A DNA stretch of 64,000 bases from Pelomonas parva (GTDB lineage Bacteria > Pseudomonadota > Gammaproteobacteria > Burkholderiales > Burkholderiaceae_C), in assembly GCF_043555835.1 (NCBI RefSeq), contig NZ_JBIGHV010000003.1, positions 496,001 through 560,000 on the forward strand, given 5' to 3'. Below the pieces are notes generated by a model, which saw only the letters and a program-made list of their open reading frames with translations, was not told the DNA's origin and searched no databases. The position numbers and the translations under genes are program-made. Shown in pieces: positions 1 through 7,861 of the stretch (the stretch's first letter is position 1; each line of letters opens with the position of its first letter).

Positions 1-426
1 GACGGCCAGGTTGCCCAGCAGGTCGTCGAAGCGCTGCTCGTGGCACAGCAGCCGCAGCCCCGGCGTGGCCAGCACCGGCTGCACCAGGTGGCGCACCACC
101 AGCTTGGGCAAGGTGTCGCTGATGCCCAGCGCCAGCCGCACGGCAGGCCCGGCGCCGTCGCGTTCGCGCAGCAGCCCGGGCAGCGCCTCGCCGGCCTCGA
201 AGATGACGTCGGCCTGCTGCATCGCGCGCTGACCCGCCTCCGTCAGCGTCACGCCGCGGCCCTCGGGCCGCAGTAGCTGCACCCCTAAAGCGCGCTCCAG
301 CTCACGCACCTGCGCGCTGACCGTCTGCACCGCCATGTCCAGCCGCGCCGCCGCGCGCGACATGCCGCCCTCCTTGGCGACGACCCAGAAGTAGTACAGG
401 TGCCGGTAGTTGAAGTGCTGGGACAT
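1..426 (-). CDS. nhaR: NhaR-like LysR-family transcriptional regulator (C-terminus outside window)
   Basis: The gene reads leftward from an ATG at 424-426 and leaves the window at base 1, so only about 142 N-terminal residues are visible. The N-terminus (NYRHLYYFWVVAKEGGMSRAA) is the winged helix-turn-helix of LysR regulators. The wording HLYYFW...KEG and the following VQTVSAQVRELE closely match NhaR, the Na+-responsive activator of the nhaA antiporter, as I recall that family. The start of the substrate-binding domain (LALGISDTLPKLVVRHLV) also fits NhaR. No nhaA gene is visible here; it may lie outside the left edge. It is divergent from the hibernation-factor-like gene, with a 97-bp gap. 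The LysR call is firm; the NhaR assignment is likely. Confidence 0.75.
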   Translation of the reverse strand, partial: MSQHFNYRHLYYFWVVAKEGGMSRAAARLDMAVQTVSAQVRELERALGVQLLRPEGRGVTLTEAGQRAMQQADVIFEAGEALPGLLRERDGAGPAVRLALGISDTLPKLVVRHLVQPVLATPGLRLLCHEQRFDDLLGNLAV

Positions 427-523
427 GTTCCTGTTTTTCGGGAAGTTTGCTCCCGCATTGTCTGCTTTCACGGAAGACTCGCGCCCCCTATCGTGCGGCC
501 GTCCTTCAACTTCGGAGATCGAC

Positions 524-862
524 ATGCAAGTGAACTTCCAGTCCCTGAACAAGGCCGCCGCCGAACTGGCCGCCTTCGTCGAGCGCCGCGTGCGCTTTGC
601 GATGCGGCGCCGCGCCGACGCCGTGCCGCAGGTGACCGTGCGGCTGGAGGACTTGAACGGCCCGCGCGGCGGCCCCGACAAGGAATGCCGCATCACGCTG
701 CGCACCGACGGCCACGGCACGTTGGTCGTGCGCGCGCTGGCCACCACGTGGCGGCGCGCCGTGCATGAGGCGCTGCTGCGCGCCGGCCACCTGCTGGCAC
801 GCGTGCTGGGCCGCAGGCAGTCACGCCGCCGCCCAGCCCTGCCTGGCCCCGACGCCGCCTGA
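524..862 (+). CDS. HPF/RaiA-like ribosome-associated protein
   Basis: A 112-residue protein starting MQVNFQSLNKAAAELAAFVE. The start at 524 was chosen because it gives the usual beginning of the HPF/RaiA (S30AE) family; an in-frame codon at 410 would add unrelated residues. The layout is beta strand, helix with FVERRVRFAMRR, strand (VTVRLEDLNGPRGG), strand (KECRITLR) and a second helix with RAVHEALLRAGHLLARVL, the alpha/beta fold of hibernation factors. Family members bind the 30S subunit and silence ribosomes in stationary phase or stress. It is a short form without the C-terminal dimerisation domain of long HPF. The basic C-terminus (RRQSRRR) could bind rRNA. The next gene begins 5 bp after its stop. 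Confidence 0.65.
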   Translation: MQVNFQSLNKAAAELAAFVERRVRFAMRRRADAVPQVTVRLEDLNGPRGGPDKECRITLRTDGHGTLVVRALATTWRRAVHEALLRAGHLLARVLGRRQSRRRPALPGPDAA

Positions 863-867
863 CCGCC

Positions 868-1299
868 ATGCGCAGCTATCCCACCGACAGCCCCCAGGCC
901 GTGGCCCGCATCGTCGCGCTCGCGCTGCTGGCCGACGGCAACCTGCATCCGCGCGAACTGGGTGCGCTGCAGCGCCTGCAGTTCAACCAGGCCGCGTCAA
1001 TGCCCGACGGCAGCCTGCAGACCGTGCTGCGCGACTTCTGCGAAGACCTGCTCGTCACGCACGCCGCAGTGCCAGCCAGCACGCTGACGCTGGACGACGC
1101 GACGATCGCGTCGCTGCTCGACGAAGTGCAGGACGAGTCGCTGCGCATCCGCGTGCTGCAGCTGTGCGCTGCCGTCATCGAGGCTGACGCCCACCTGGCG
1201 CGCGGCGAGTTCCGCGTGCTGCAGGCCGCCGCGCGCCGCTGGCACGTCTCCATCGACCGGCTCGACCTGCTGCGCGCGCTGGACGCCGCGCACGCCTGA
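868..1299 (+). CDS. TerB-like (tellurite resistance family) protein
   Basis: A 143-residue all-helical cytoplasmic protein. The pattern VALALLADGNLHPRELGALQ near residues 15-35, repeated as CAAVIEADAHLARGEFRVLQ near residues 103-122, is the acidic two-part signature of TerB/DjlA-N-like domains, where D/E clusters may bind metal. TerB-family proteins occur with TerC in tellurite and metal-stress modules. A TerC gene follows 42 bp downstream on the same strand, which supports the call. It is shorter than many TerB fusions and has no J-domain. The exact role is unknown; I infer metal or envelope stress. Confidence 0.6.
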   Translation: MRSYPTDSPQAVARIVALALLADGNLHPRELGALQRLQFNQAASMPDGSLQTVLRDFCEDLLVTHAAVPASTLTLDDATIASLLDEVQDESLRIRVLQLCAAVIEADAHLARGEFRVLQAAARRWHVSIDRLDLLRALDAAHA

Positions 1300-1341
1300 C
1301 GCTGCCCGCCCCTTCACCGACCACACAACCCTGAGGATCTC

Positions 1342-2328
1342 GTGGACACCCTGCTCACCCTGTTGCAAACACCCTGGCTGGACAAGCCAGTCTGGGCCTG
1401 GCTGGCCTTCATGGCCGTCGTCGCCGTGCTGCTGGTGCTGGACCTGGGCGTGCTGCACAAGGAGGAGCGCGAGATCGGCGTGCGCGAGAGCCTGCTGCTT
1501 TCGGCCGGCTACATCGGCATCGCATTGCTGTTCGGCGCCTGGGTGTGGTGGTACATGGGCGCGCAGTCGGGCCTGGAGTACTACACCGGCTTCCTCATCG
1601 AGAAGTCGCTGTCGATGGACAACGTGTTCGTCATCGCGATGATCTTCGGCTTCCTGGGCATCCCGCGCGTGTACCAGCACCGCGTGCTGTTCTGGGGCAT
1701 CCTGGGCGTCATCGTCATGCGGGCGGCGCTGATCGGCGTGGGTGCGGCGCTGGTGCAGAACTTCAGCTGGGTGCTGTACCTGTTCGGCGCCTTCCTCGTC
1801 ATCACCGGCATCAAGATGTGGCTGGCCGCCGAGCACGTGCCCGACATGGCCAACAACCCGGTGCTGAAGTTCCTGCGCCGCCACCTGCGCGTGACCGACC
1901 AGCTGCACGGCAAGGCGTTCTTCGTGACGCAGCCCGATGCCAACGGCAAGCTGGTGCGCCACGCGACGCCGCTGTTCCTGGCGCTGGCGATGGTGGAGAT
2001 CGTCGACCTGGTGTTCGCCGTCGACTCGGTGCCGGCCATCTTCGCCATCACCAGCGACCCGTTCATCGTCTACACGAGCAACATCTTCGCCATCCTCGGC
2101 CTGCGCGCGCTGTACTTCGCGCTGGCGGCCATGATCCACCGCTTCCACTACCTCAAGTACGCCCTGGCCCTGGTGCTGGTGTTCATCGGCACGAAGATCT
2201 TCCTCGTCAACGTGATCGGCAAGTTCCCGCCCGCGCTGTCGCTGGGCATCACCTTCGGCCTGATCGCCGGCGGCGTGGTGGTGTCGCTGTGGAAGACGCG
2301 TGGGCCGGCCGCCGCGCAAAGCGCCTGA
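1342..2328 (+). CDS. TerC/Alx family integral membrane protein
   Basis: A 328-residue protein with a GTG start at 1342 preceded by GAGG at a good distance. It has about eight or nine membrane segments. TerC/Alx hallmarks are visible: EKSLSMDNVFVIAMIFGFL near residue 90 and MVEIVDLVFAVDSVPAIFAI near residue 220, whose acidic residues lie within membrane helices. Family members (Alx, YceF, MeeF/MeeY) export Mn2+ or metallate exoenzymes; older work links TerC to tellurite resistance. Alx genes are often controlled by a yybP-ykoY Mn riboswitch, but the 42-bp gap upstream is too short for one. It lies downstream of the TerB-like gene and probably shares its transcript. Confidence 0.9.
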   Translation: MDTLLTLLQTPWLDKPVWAWLAFMAVVAVLLVLDLGVLHKEEREIGVRESLLLSAGYIGIALLFGAWVWWYMGAQSGLEYYTGFLIEKSLSMDNVFVIAMIFGFLGIPRVYQHRVLFWGILGVIVMRAALIGVGAALVQNFSWVLYLFGAFLVITGIKMWLAAEHVPDMANNPVLKFLRRHLRVTDQLHGKAFFVTQPDANGKLVRHATPLFLALAMVEIVDLVFAVDSVPAIFAITSDPFIVYTSNIFAILGLRALYFALAAMIHRFHYLKYALALVLVFIGTKIFLVNVIGKFPPALSLGITFGLIAGGVVVSLWKTRGPAAAQSA

Positions 2329-2359
2329 TGCTCACGCCACTTCAACCCATTTCCTGACC

Positions 2360-2848
2360 ATGCCCAGCTCCGACGTTCTGCTCTGGATACTCACTGCCCT
2401 GCTGATGGCGGCCGGCCTCGCGGGCGCCGTGCTGCCGGTGCTGCCGGGTGCGGCGCTGGTCTTGGCCGGCGCGGTGCTCGGCGCGTGGATAGACGGCTTC
2501 GAGCGCGTCGGCGGCTGGACGCTGGGCCTGCTCGTCGCGCTGGCGCTGCTGTCCTGGGTGCTGGACTATGTGGCCGCGCTGCTCGGCGCCAAGAAGGTGG
2601 GCGCGAGCCGGCTGGCGCTGGTCGGCGCGGCCATCGGCACGGTCGCCGGGCTGATGTTCGGCATCGTCGGCGTGTTCGTGCTGCCCTTCATCGGCGCGGC
2701 GCTGGGTGAGTACATCGCCCGGCGCGACCACCAGGCCGCCGCGCGCGTGGGCATCGCGACCGGGCTGGGCTTGCTGCTGGCGCTGGTCGCGAAGGTCGTC
2801 ATCGCGTTCATGATGATCGGCGTGTTCGTGGCGGCGTTGATCTTCTGA
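2360..2848 (+). CDS. DUF456 family small membrane protein
   Basis: A 162-residue hydrophobic protein starting MPSSDVLLWILTALLM at 2360. It has four or five membrane segments rich in Gly and Ala, with the DUF456 pattern AGLAGAVLPVLPGAALVLAGAVLGAWIDG near the N-terminus and a Gly-zipper-like stretch GAAIGTVAGLMFGIVGVFVLPFIGAALGEY in the middle. The function of DUF456 is not known. It follows terC by 31 bp on the same strand and is the last gene of this rightward group; the next gene converges on it with a 20-bp gap and no obvious terminator. An in-frame upstream start at 2300 would overlap terC and is less likely. Confidence 0.8.
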   Translation: MPSSDVLLWILTALLMAAGLAGAVLPVLPGAALVLAGAVLGAWIDGFERVGGWTLGLLVALALLSWVLDYVAALLGAKKVGASRLALVGAAIGTVAGLMFGIVGVFVLPFIGAALGEYIARRDHQAAARVGIATGLGLLLALVAKVVIAFMMIGVFVAALIF

Positions 2849-2868
2849 GGGCCGCGGTCAAGCAAGCC

Positions 2869-3537
2869 TCAAAGCGACGGAAAGCGAGTCGCAGCTTGCG
2901 CGGGCAGCTTGACCATGCACGCCATGAACAGCGGGCTGGCGAGCCATCCGCTCAACCAGGACCGCACCGATGGCAGGTTCAGCGTCGCAAACCATGCCGG
3001 GTCCACGCAGGCGAACTGCCGGACGAAGGGCATCAAGGCCCAGTCCGTGGCGCAAGGCGTCGCGCCGCCCAGGCAGGGTGCGCTGTGTAGCCGTGCCTCC
3101 AGCGGTCGCACAAGCACATCCAGCGCCCTGTCGCGGTGTGCGTCCGGCGTGAGGGTCTCACTCGAGTAGCGCTGGGGGTACTTCCAGCGGTCCAGGTGAT
3201 GCTTGAAGTCGCCGTCGTTGCGCTGTACGAGGTCAAGGTTCGCAGGCGACTGCGCCCGCGCCCACCAGCCCTGCGCATCCGGCTCAGCCAGTGCCCAGCG
3301 CATGATGTCCCAGCTCTCCTCGATCACGCGGCCATCGGGCAACTGCAGCACCGGCACCGTCGCCTTGGGCGACAAGGCCAGCAAGCTTGCGGGCTTGTCG
3401 CGCAACTCCACCTCCACCGCCTCGAAGGCGCGCCCGGCCTGCAGCAGCGCCATCCGTGCGCGCATCGCGTAGGGGCAGCGGCGAAAGGTGTAGAGCCGCG
3501 GCAACTCGGGGCCTGGGGTGGTGAGTGGTGTGTGCAT
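2869..3537 (-). CDS. Glutathione S-transferase family protein
   Basis: A 222-residue cytosolic protein. The N-terminal thioredoxin-fold domain starts PRLYTFRRCPYAMRARMAL, where Cys-Pro-Tyr is the catalytic position of glutaredoxin-2/omega-type GSTs. KATVPVLQL with the conserved cis-Pro and the glutathione-binding VIEESWDIMRW follow. The helical C-terminal domain fills residues of about 90-222. A role in glutathione-dependent thiol transfer or detoxification is inferred from the family. The start at 3537 (MHTPLTTPG) was preferred because the upstream in-frame extension is not GST-like. The gene ends 20 bp from the convergent DUF456 gene and lies 25 bp downstream of the Gre-like gene. Confidence 0.85.
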   Translation of the reverse strand: MHTPLTTPGPELPRLYTFRRCPYAMRARMALLQAGRAFEAVEVELRDKPASLLALSPKATVPVLQLPDGRVIEESWDIMRWALAEPDAQGWWARAQSPANLDLVQRNDGDFKHHLDRWKYPQRYSSETLTPDAHRDRALDVLVRPLEARLHSAPCLGGATPCATDWALMPFVRQFACVDPAWFATLNLPSVRSWLSGWLASPLFMACMVKLPAQAATRFPSL

Positions 3538-3562
3538 GGCGAATTCGGCGTGAGCTTGCCTC

Positions 3563-4036
3563 CTAGTGAACCCGCAACACCTCAAACTGCTGTCGGTTCG
3601 GCGTGCCCTGTATCGACACCTCATCACCCTCGCATTTGCCCAGCATGGCCTGGCCCAACGGGGCTTCGCTGCTGATGACCTGAACGCCGCTGGCCAACTT
3701 CATGCTGCCCCCACCCGGGCCCAGAAAGAGCTGTTGCTGCCTGTCGTCGGCATCGACCAAGCAGACCAGCGCGCCGAGCTGTATGCCCTTGCTGGCGTCG
3801 TAGGGGCTTGGGCGGAATTGGCGCCAATTGGCCATCGCCTGACGGATGGCTTCGGCGCGACGCGCTTGGCCGGTGGCCAGGTAGGCGGCTTCGAGGCCCA
3901 AGGTGTCGTACTTGTTCTCGGCGATGTTTTCTTCGTGAGTCGCCGTCTCATGAGCCGCCCGCGCTGCCTGTTCGGCTTGCAGCAGGTCTTCGGCGAGCCG
4001 TTCCAGCACCTGCTGCTGCAACAAGAATTTATCCAT
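3563..4036 (-). CDS. GreA/GreB family transcription elongation factor-like protein
   Basis: A 157-residue protein, the length of GreB. Residues 1-75 form a predicted coiled coil (LLQQQVLERLAEDLLQAEQAARA) whose tip carries the acidic stretch THEENIAENKYDTLGLEA; residues 80-157 are the FKBP-like C-terminal domain (LGALVCLV, ISSEAPLGQAMLGKCEGDEV). SEAPLG.A..GK..GDEV is the classic Gre C-terminal pattern. The tip is not the canonical ENAEYxAA of GreA, so this may be a divergent Gre paralogue acting in the RNA polymerase secondary channel rather than a true cleavage factor. It lies downstream of the nucleotidyltransferase-like gene, 52 bp away. Confidence 0.75.
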   Translation of the reverse strand: MDKFLLQQQVLERLAEDLLQAEQAARAAHETATHEENIAENKYDTLGLEAAYLATGQARRAEAIRQAMANWRQFRPSPYDASKGIQLGALVCLVDADDRQQQLFLGPGGGSMKLASGVQVISSEAPLGQAMLGKCEGDEVSIQGTPNRQQFEVLRVH

Positions 4037-4088
4037 GATGAAAGGTGGGCATCTCGAACCAGCGGGGGCAGGTCTTGATTGTGAAGGG

Positions 4089-4655
4089 CTACACCGCTTC
4101 CACCACCACCTGCGGCCAGCGCTCCGCGTAGCGCTTGCTCTCGCAACGCGCGCGATAGGTCTCGACACTGACCCGCACCGGGTTGCGGCGCACGCGCATG
4201 CCCAGCAAGTCCGCGAGGCCGTGGGGCGCAATGACGTGCAGCGTATCGGCGTCGTCGAGCCACACGCCCACCGCCGTGGCCGGCTCGGGCCAGCTGGCGA
4301 TGGCCTCGTCCAACGAGTGCAGCGGCTCGACGGCATGGCCGAAATGGCGCTCGAACCACAAGTGCACGCCGGCCTGGTTGGTCACCTCCCAGGGCAGGTC
4401 GGGGCACAGCGCCAGCAGCCGGCGCTGCAGCGCGGCGTCGCGTGCGGGGTCGAGGTCGCTGGCGCAGAAGTAGGCGAAGTCCACGTCGGCCAGCTCGGAG
4501 CGCGGCTGGCCGTGCAGCGCGTCCCAGACGAGGTTGCGCAGCGCGCCCGCGCCTATGCACCAGGGCACCAGGCCCAGCTCACGGCCGGCGCGCAGCGCGG
4601 CCATGAACCAGGGCGTCTCGCGCACCAGCGCCGTCACGCGTTCGACATCGCTCAA
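4089..4655 (-). CDS. Nucleotidyltransferase family protein (NTP_transf_6-like)
   Basis: A 188-residue protein with GAGALRNLVWDALHG near residue 35 and DVDFAYF near residue 58. These are the Gly-rich and Asp-x-Asp positions of a small nucleotidyltransferase fold. NQAGVHLWF and WPEPATAVGVWL later in the protein match the family I know as PF06042. The substrate is unknown. The start is set at a TTG whose bases overlap the TGA stop of the upstream acyl-CoA ligase; a GTG at 4637 is the alternative. The overlap suggests translational coupling with the ligase. Confidence 0.7.
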   Translation of the reverse strand: MSDVERVTALVRETPWFMAALRAGRELGLVPWCIGAGALRNLVWDALHGQPRSELADVDFAYFCASDLDPARDAALQRRLLALCPDLPWEVTNQAGVHLWFERHFGHAVEPLHSLDEAIASWPEPATAVGVWLDDADTLHVIAPHGLADLLGMRVRRNPVRVSVETYRARCESKRYAERWPQVVVEAV

Positions 4656-6313
4656 CGGTCGCGCTCCCGCTCCTGCAGCGCCCGCCACATCACCTTGCCC
4701 GCGCCGCTCTTGGGCAGGCTGTCGACAAACTCGATGCGTGCCGGCACTTTGTAGGCGGCCATGTGAGCGCGGCACCAGTCGCGCAGCGCGTCTTCGGTCA
4801 GTGCCTCGTTGCCAGCGCGCCACACGACGATGGCCTTGACGGTCTCGCCGCGGTAGGCGTCGGGCGCGGAGACGATGCAGGCCTCGGCGATGCCGGGGTG
4901 GGCGTGCATGAGGTTCTCCACCTCGGCCGGCCAGACCTTGAAGCCACTCGCATTGATCATGCGCTTCAGGCGGTCGGTCATGAAGAAGTAGCCGTCGCCA
5001 TCCACGTAGCCGATGTCGCCGGTGCGGAAGAACCGCTTGCCGTCGAACTCGATGAAGGCGGCGCGCGTGGCCTCGGGCTGGCGCCAGTAACCGTCAAACA
5101 CCATGGGGCCGTGGACGATGATTTCGCCGGGCTCGCCGGCGGGCAGTTCCTGCAGCGTGTCGGTATCGACGACGCGGGCATCGCAGCTGATGTAGGGCAC
5201 GCCCAGGCATTGCTGCCGGGGCGCGTCGGCCGGGTTGCTGTGGCTGGGTGCGGCGGTCTCGGTGAGGCCGTAGCCTTCCTGGTAGCGCAGGCCCCAGCGC
5301 TGCTGCAGCCGCTCGGCAACCGCCTGCGGCATGGCCGCGCCGCCGCCACCGATGTAGACGAGGCTGCTCAGGTCGAAGCCGTCCACCTGCGGGCTGGCCA
5401 GCAGGTCGATGACCATCGTCGGGATGTTGGTCCAGCGCGTGACGCGGTGCTCCTGGATGAGCCGCGCGGCGTACTCGCGCTGCCAGCGCGGCATCAGCAC
5501 GAGGGCTGCGCCGCCCATGATCGCGCCGTGCATGACGACGACCATGCCGGTGATGTGGAACATCGGCACGACGCCCAGCACCACGTCCTCGTGGCTGCCG
5601 TTGCCCCACAGCGCGCCGGCGAAGACGTTGTGCTGCAGGCTGCTGTGCCGGTGCATGCAGCCTTTGGGGTGGCCGGTGGTGCCGCTGGTGTAGCCCAGCA
5701 GCGCGAGGTCGGCGGCGCCCACTTCGAGCGCGGGCGGCGCGGCGCTGCAGGCCAGCGCATGGCGCCAAGCCGTGGCGCCGTCGGGCAAGGCGATGTCGGC
5801 GTTGAGCCAGTCAGCCCAGCCTGCGGGAAGTCCTTCGCCGTCCGTTCGGCCGCCGGGCAGCACTTCGGCCAGGTGCGCGACGAGCAGGTCGCGCGCGGCC
5901 ATGCCGGCGGACAGCCATTCGGCGCTCAGCTCGGTACTGGTGATGGCCAGCACGGCGCCGCTGTCCTCGATCAGGTGCCTCAGCTCGGCCGCCTTGTTCA
6001 TCGGGTTGACCGGCACGACGACGGCGTTGGCGCTGAGGATGGCGTAGTGCGCGACGACCAGCTGCGGGCAGTTCTGCAGGCCCACGAGCACGCGGTCGCC
6101 CCGCTTCACGCCGCGCTCGGCCAGCCAGGCGGCCAGTCGCTCGACCTGCGCAGCCAGCTGCGCATAGGTCGTCGTGTGGCCCAGGAAGACCAGCGCCGGC
6201 CGGTCGGGGAAGCGGCGCGCGCTGACCAGCAGGTTGTCGGGCAGCGCGGTGGCGGGCGGGCTGATCGCGTGGGGCACGCGGGCGGGCCAGAAGGCGTGGT
6301 GCGCTAGTGTCAT
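4652..6313 (-). CDS. AMP-dependent acyl-CoA synthetase/ligase
   Basis: A 553-residue cytosolic enzyme of the ANL superfamily that activates a carboxylic acid with ATP and joins it to CoA. The P-loop-like motif YTSGTTGHPKG lies at residues 208-218, YGLTET follows in the middle and FFRTGDIGYVDGDGYFF near residue 430. The C-terminal lysine region is PKSGAGKVMWRAL. The N-terminal part (ALVFLGHTTTYAQLAAQVERLAAWL) is typical of long-chain fatty acyl-CoA ligases, but chain length cannot be read from sequence. The start ATG overlaps the TGA of the upstream transporter gene (ATGA), so the two are likely co-translated. Confidence 0.85.
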   Translation of the reverse strand: MTLAHHAFWPARVPHAISPPATALPDNLLVSARRFPDRPALVFLGHTTTYAQLAAQVERLAAWLAERGVKRGDRVLVGLQNCPQLVVAHYAILSANAVVVPVNPMNKAAELRHLIEDSGAVLAITSTELSAEWLSAGMAARDLLVAHLAEVLPGGRTDGEGLPAGWADWLNADIALPDGATAWRHALACSAAPPALEVGAADLALLGYTSGTTGHPKGCMHRHSSLQHNVFAGALWGNGSHEDVVLGVVPMFHITGMVVVMHGAIMGGAALVLMPRWQREYAARLIQEHRVTRWTNIPTMVIDLLASPQVDGFDLSSLVYIGGGGAAMPQAVAERLQQRWGLRYQEGYGLTETAAPSHSNPADAPRQQCLGVPYISCDARVVDTDTLQELPAGEPGEIIVHGPMVFDGYWRQPEATRAAFIEFDGKRFFRTGDIGYVDGDGYFFMTDRLKRMINASGFKVWPAEVENLMHAHPGIAEACIVSAPDAYRGETVKAIVVWRAGNEALTEDALRDWCRAHMAAYKVPARIEFVDSLPKSGAGKVMWRALQERERDR

Positions 6314-7191
6314 GCAGTGGTCTCCGGTCTTTTGGCCACCACCAGATAGACGCCCAGCAACGTCACGCCCATGCCGGCGATGGCTTGTGCGCCGAGTGTC
6401 TCGTCGAACAGCAGCCATGCCATCACCGAGGTGACAGAGGGCACCAGATACATGGTGCTCGACACGGCCGTCACGCGGCCATGGCGCAGCATGTAGAACA
6501 TCAGGCTGATGCCGCCGGCCGTCAGCACGAAGATGCTCCATGCCATCGCCGCGAGCACCGGCGCATTCCAGGTGATGCGCATCGGCTCCAGCGCCCAGGC
6601 CAGCGGCAGCGTGACGGCCAGCGACGCCGCGAACTGCACGGCCTGGCCGCTGCGCAGATCGAACTGCGGCACGAAGCGCTTCTGGTACAGCGTGCCGGCG
6701 GTGATGGCCAGCAGCGCCATCAGGCACAGCAGCAGCGGCGGGCCGAAGCTGGTGCCCAGCGTCAACTTGTGCCAGATGACGAGCACGACGCCGGCCAGGC
6801 CCAGCGCCACGCCCGCCCACTGCCGGGGTGCCACGCGCTCACCGATCAGCGGCGCCAGCGCGGCCACCAGCACCGGCTGCAGGTTGACGATCAGCGCCGC
6901 CGTGCCGGCCGGCAGGCCCTGGCGGATCGCGACCCAGACGCCGCCGAGGTACATCGCCTGGATGAGCACGCCGGCAAGCGCCAGGTGGGCCATGTCGCGC
7001 CGCGACGGCCAGCGGGCACGCGCGACCAGCGCCAGGCCCGTCATCAGCAGGACGACGCCGGCGTAGCGCCAGCTCAGGAAGGTCAGCGGGTCGGCATGCG
7101 GCGCGGCCAGCTTGGCGACGAGGTAGCCGGTGGCCCAGATGAAGATGAAGAGCGGCGGCGCGAGGCGGTCGAGAAGGGAGGGGGTGCGCAT
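6310..7191 (-). CDS. EamA/DMT-superfamily transporter
   Basis: A 293-residue inner-membrane protein with about ten membrane helices in two EamA repeats. The first repeat begins LFIFIWATGYLVAKLAA and has the conserved LTFLSWRYAGVVLL; the second contains AAMAWSIFVLTAGGISLMFY and ends with a GMGVTLLGVYLVV helix. Drug/metabolite transporters of this type export amino acids or other small molecules; the substrate is unknown. The start at 7191 (MRTPSLLDRLAPP) places the first helix directly after a short N-terminus. It overlaps the downstream acyl-CoA ligase by 4 bp, so the substrate may be linked to fatty acids, but this is only positional inference. Confidence 0.85.
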   Translation of the reverse strand: MRTPSLLDRLAPPLFIFIWATGYLVAKLAAPHADPLTFLSWRYAGVVLLMTGLALVARARWPSRRDMAHLALAGVLIQAMYLGGVWVAIRQGLPAGTAALIVNLQPVLVAALAPLIGERVAPRQWAGVALGLAGVVLVIWHKLTLGTSFGPPLLLCLMALLAITAGTLYQKRFVPQFDLRSGQAVQFAASLAVTLPLAWALEPMRITWNAPVLAAMAWSIFVLTAGGISLMFYMLRHGRVTAVSSTMYLVPSVTSVMAWLLFDETLGAQAIAGMGVTLLGVYLVVAKRPETTA

Positions 7192-7223
7192 CAGGCGGGC
7201 ATCATGCCCAAGGTCAGGGCGGC

Positions 7224-7439
7224 TTAACCACGGGCCGGGGCAGGCGGTGCCGAGCCGGCCTGCATCAGCTCGCGCAGGCAGCGCAGGCACAGGCAGGCGC
7301 CGGGATAGCGCGCCGCCAGCTCGGCGCGCAGCGTGTCGGTCAGGCGGAGGTCGAAGCAGTCGCAGTGGCCTGTGCTGGCGCCGCATTCGAAGCCGCCGCC
7401 GCAGCGCGGGCAGGTGGCGGCGAGGGGGTCGCCGCTCAT
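7224..7439 (-). CDS. Cysteine-rich CWC family protein
   Basis: A 71-residue protein with eight cysteines in the pattern CPRCGGGFECG...CDCFDL and CLCLRCL, as in the small cysteine-rich CWC family. These residues probably bind one or two zinc ions. The function is unknown. The start overlaps the stop of the DUF1801-like gene by 4 bp (ATGA), which indicates an operon. Confidence 0.8.
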   Translation of the reverse strand: MSGDPLAATCPRCGGGFECGASTGHCDCFDLRLTDTLRAELAARYPGACLCLRCLRELMQAGSAPPAPARG

Positions 7440-7846
7440 GCGCGCAGCTCGCGCAACGCGGCCTCGCAGAGTTCACCCAATACGCCCGTGTCCACGTCGG
7501 ACAGCCGCTTGATGTAGACGCAGCCCTTGCCTTCGCGGTGCTTGCCGAAGCGGGCCAGCAGAGCAGCGCGCTCGGCGCCGGTGGCATTCACGTAGAGGCT
7601 GATGTCGCCCTTGCCACCGGCGCCGCTGGCAAAGCCGATCTCGAAGATGTCGCCCTCGCGGCCGCTGTCGTAGACGTAGTGGTGGTGGCCGAAGCCGACC
7701 ATGCGGCCCCACATCTTCGGCGTGTGGCCGCTGGCGCACTGCATCAGCGCGATCAGCGCCCGGCAGTCGGCCGCGCGCGCCTCGGGCTGGGCCGCACAGT
7801 AGGCCTCGACATCGGCGTCGGTGGGCACGGTCTTGTTGGCTGCCAT
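7436..7846 (-). CDS. DUF1801 domain-containing protein
   Basis: A 136-residue cytosolic protein. The N-terminal helical part (VEAYCAAQPEARAADCRALIALM) and the core FEIGFASGAGGKGDISLYVN, followed near the C-terminus by HREGKGCVYIKRLSDVD, match the DUF1801/YdhG-like fold. Family members have no assigned activity. It is coupled by a 4-bp overlap to the downstream CWC gene, and its start lies 15 bp downstream of the PD-(D/E)XK-like gene's stop; the three are probably one transcript. Confidence 0.8.
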   Translation of the reverse strand: MAANKTVPTDADVEAYCAAQPEARAADCRALIALMQCASGHTPKMWGRMVGFGHHHYVYDSGREGDIFEIGFASGAGGKGDISLYVNATGAERAALLARFGKHREGKGCVYIKRLSDVDTGVLGELCEAALRELRA

Positions 7847-7861
7847 GGCGGGTGCTCCGGA

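Noticed and set aside
1300..1341. Possible manganese (yybP-ykoY) riboswitch before terC
   Set aside because: The gap is only 42 bp, too short for that element, and no paired helices are visible.
997..2319. Leftward 440-codon open frame opposite terC
   Set aside because: Translation is His/Gln/Asp/Arg-rich low complexity; terC on the plus strand explains the region.
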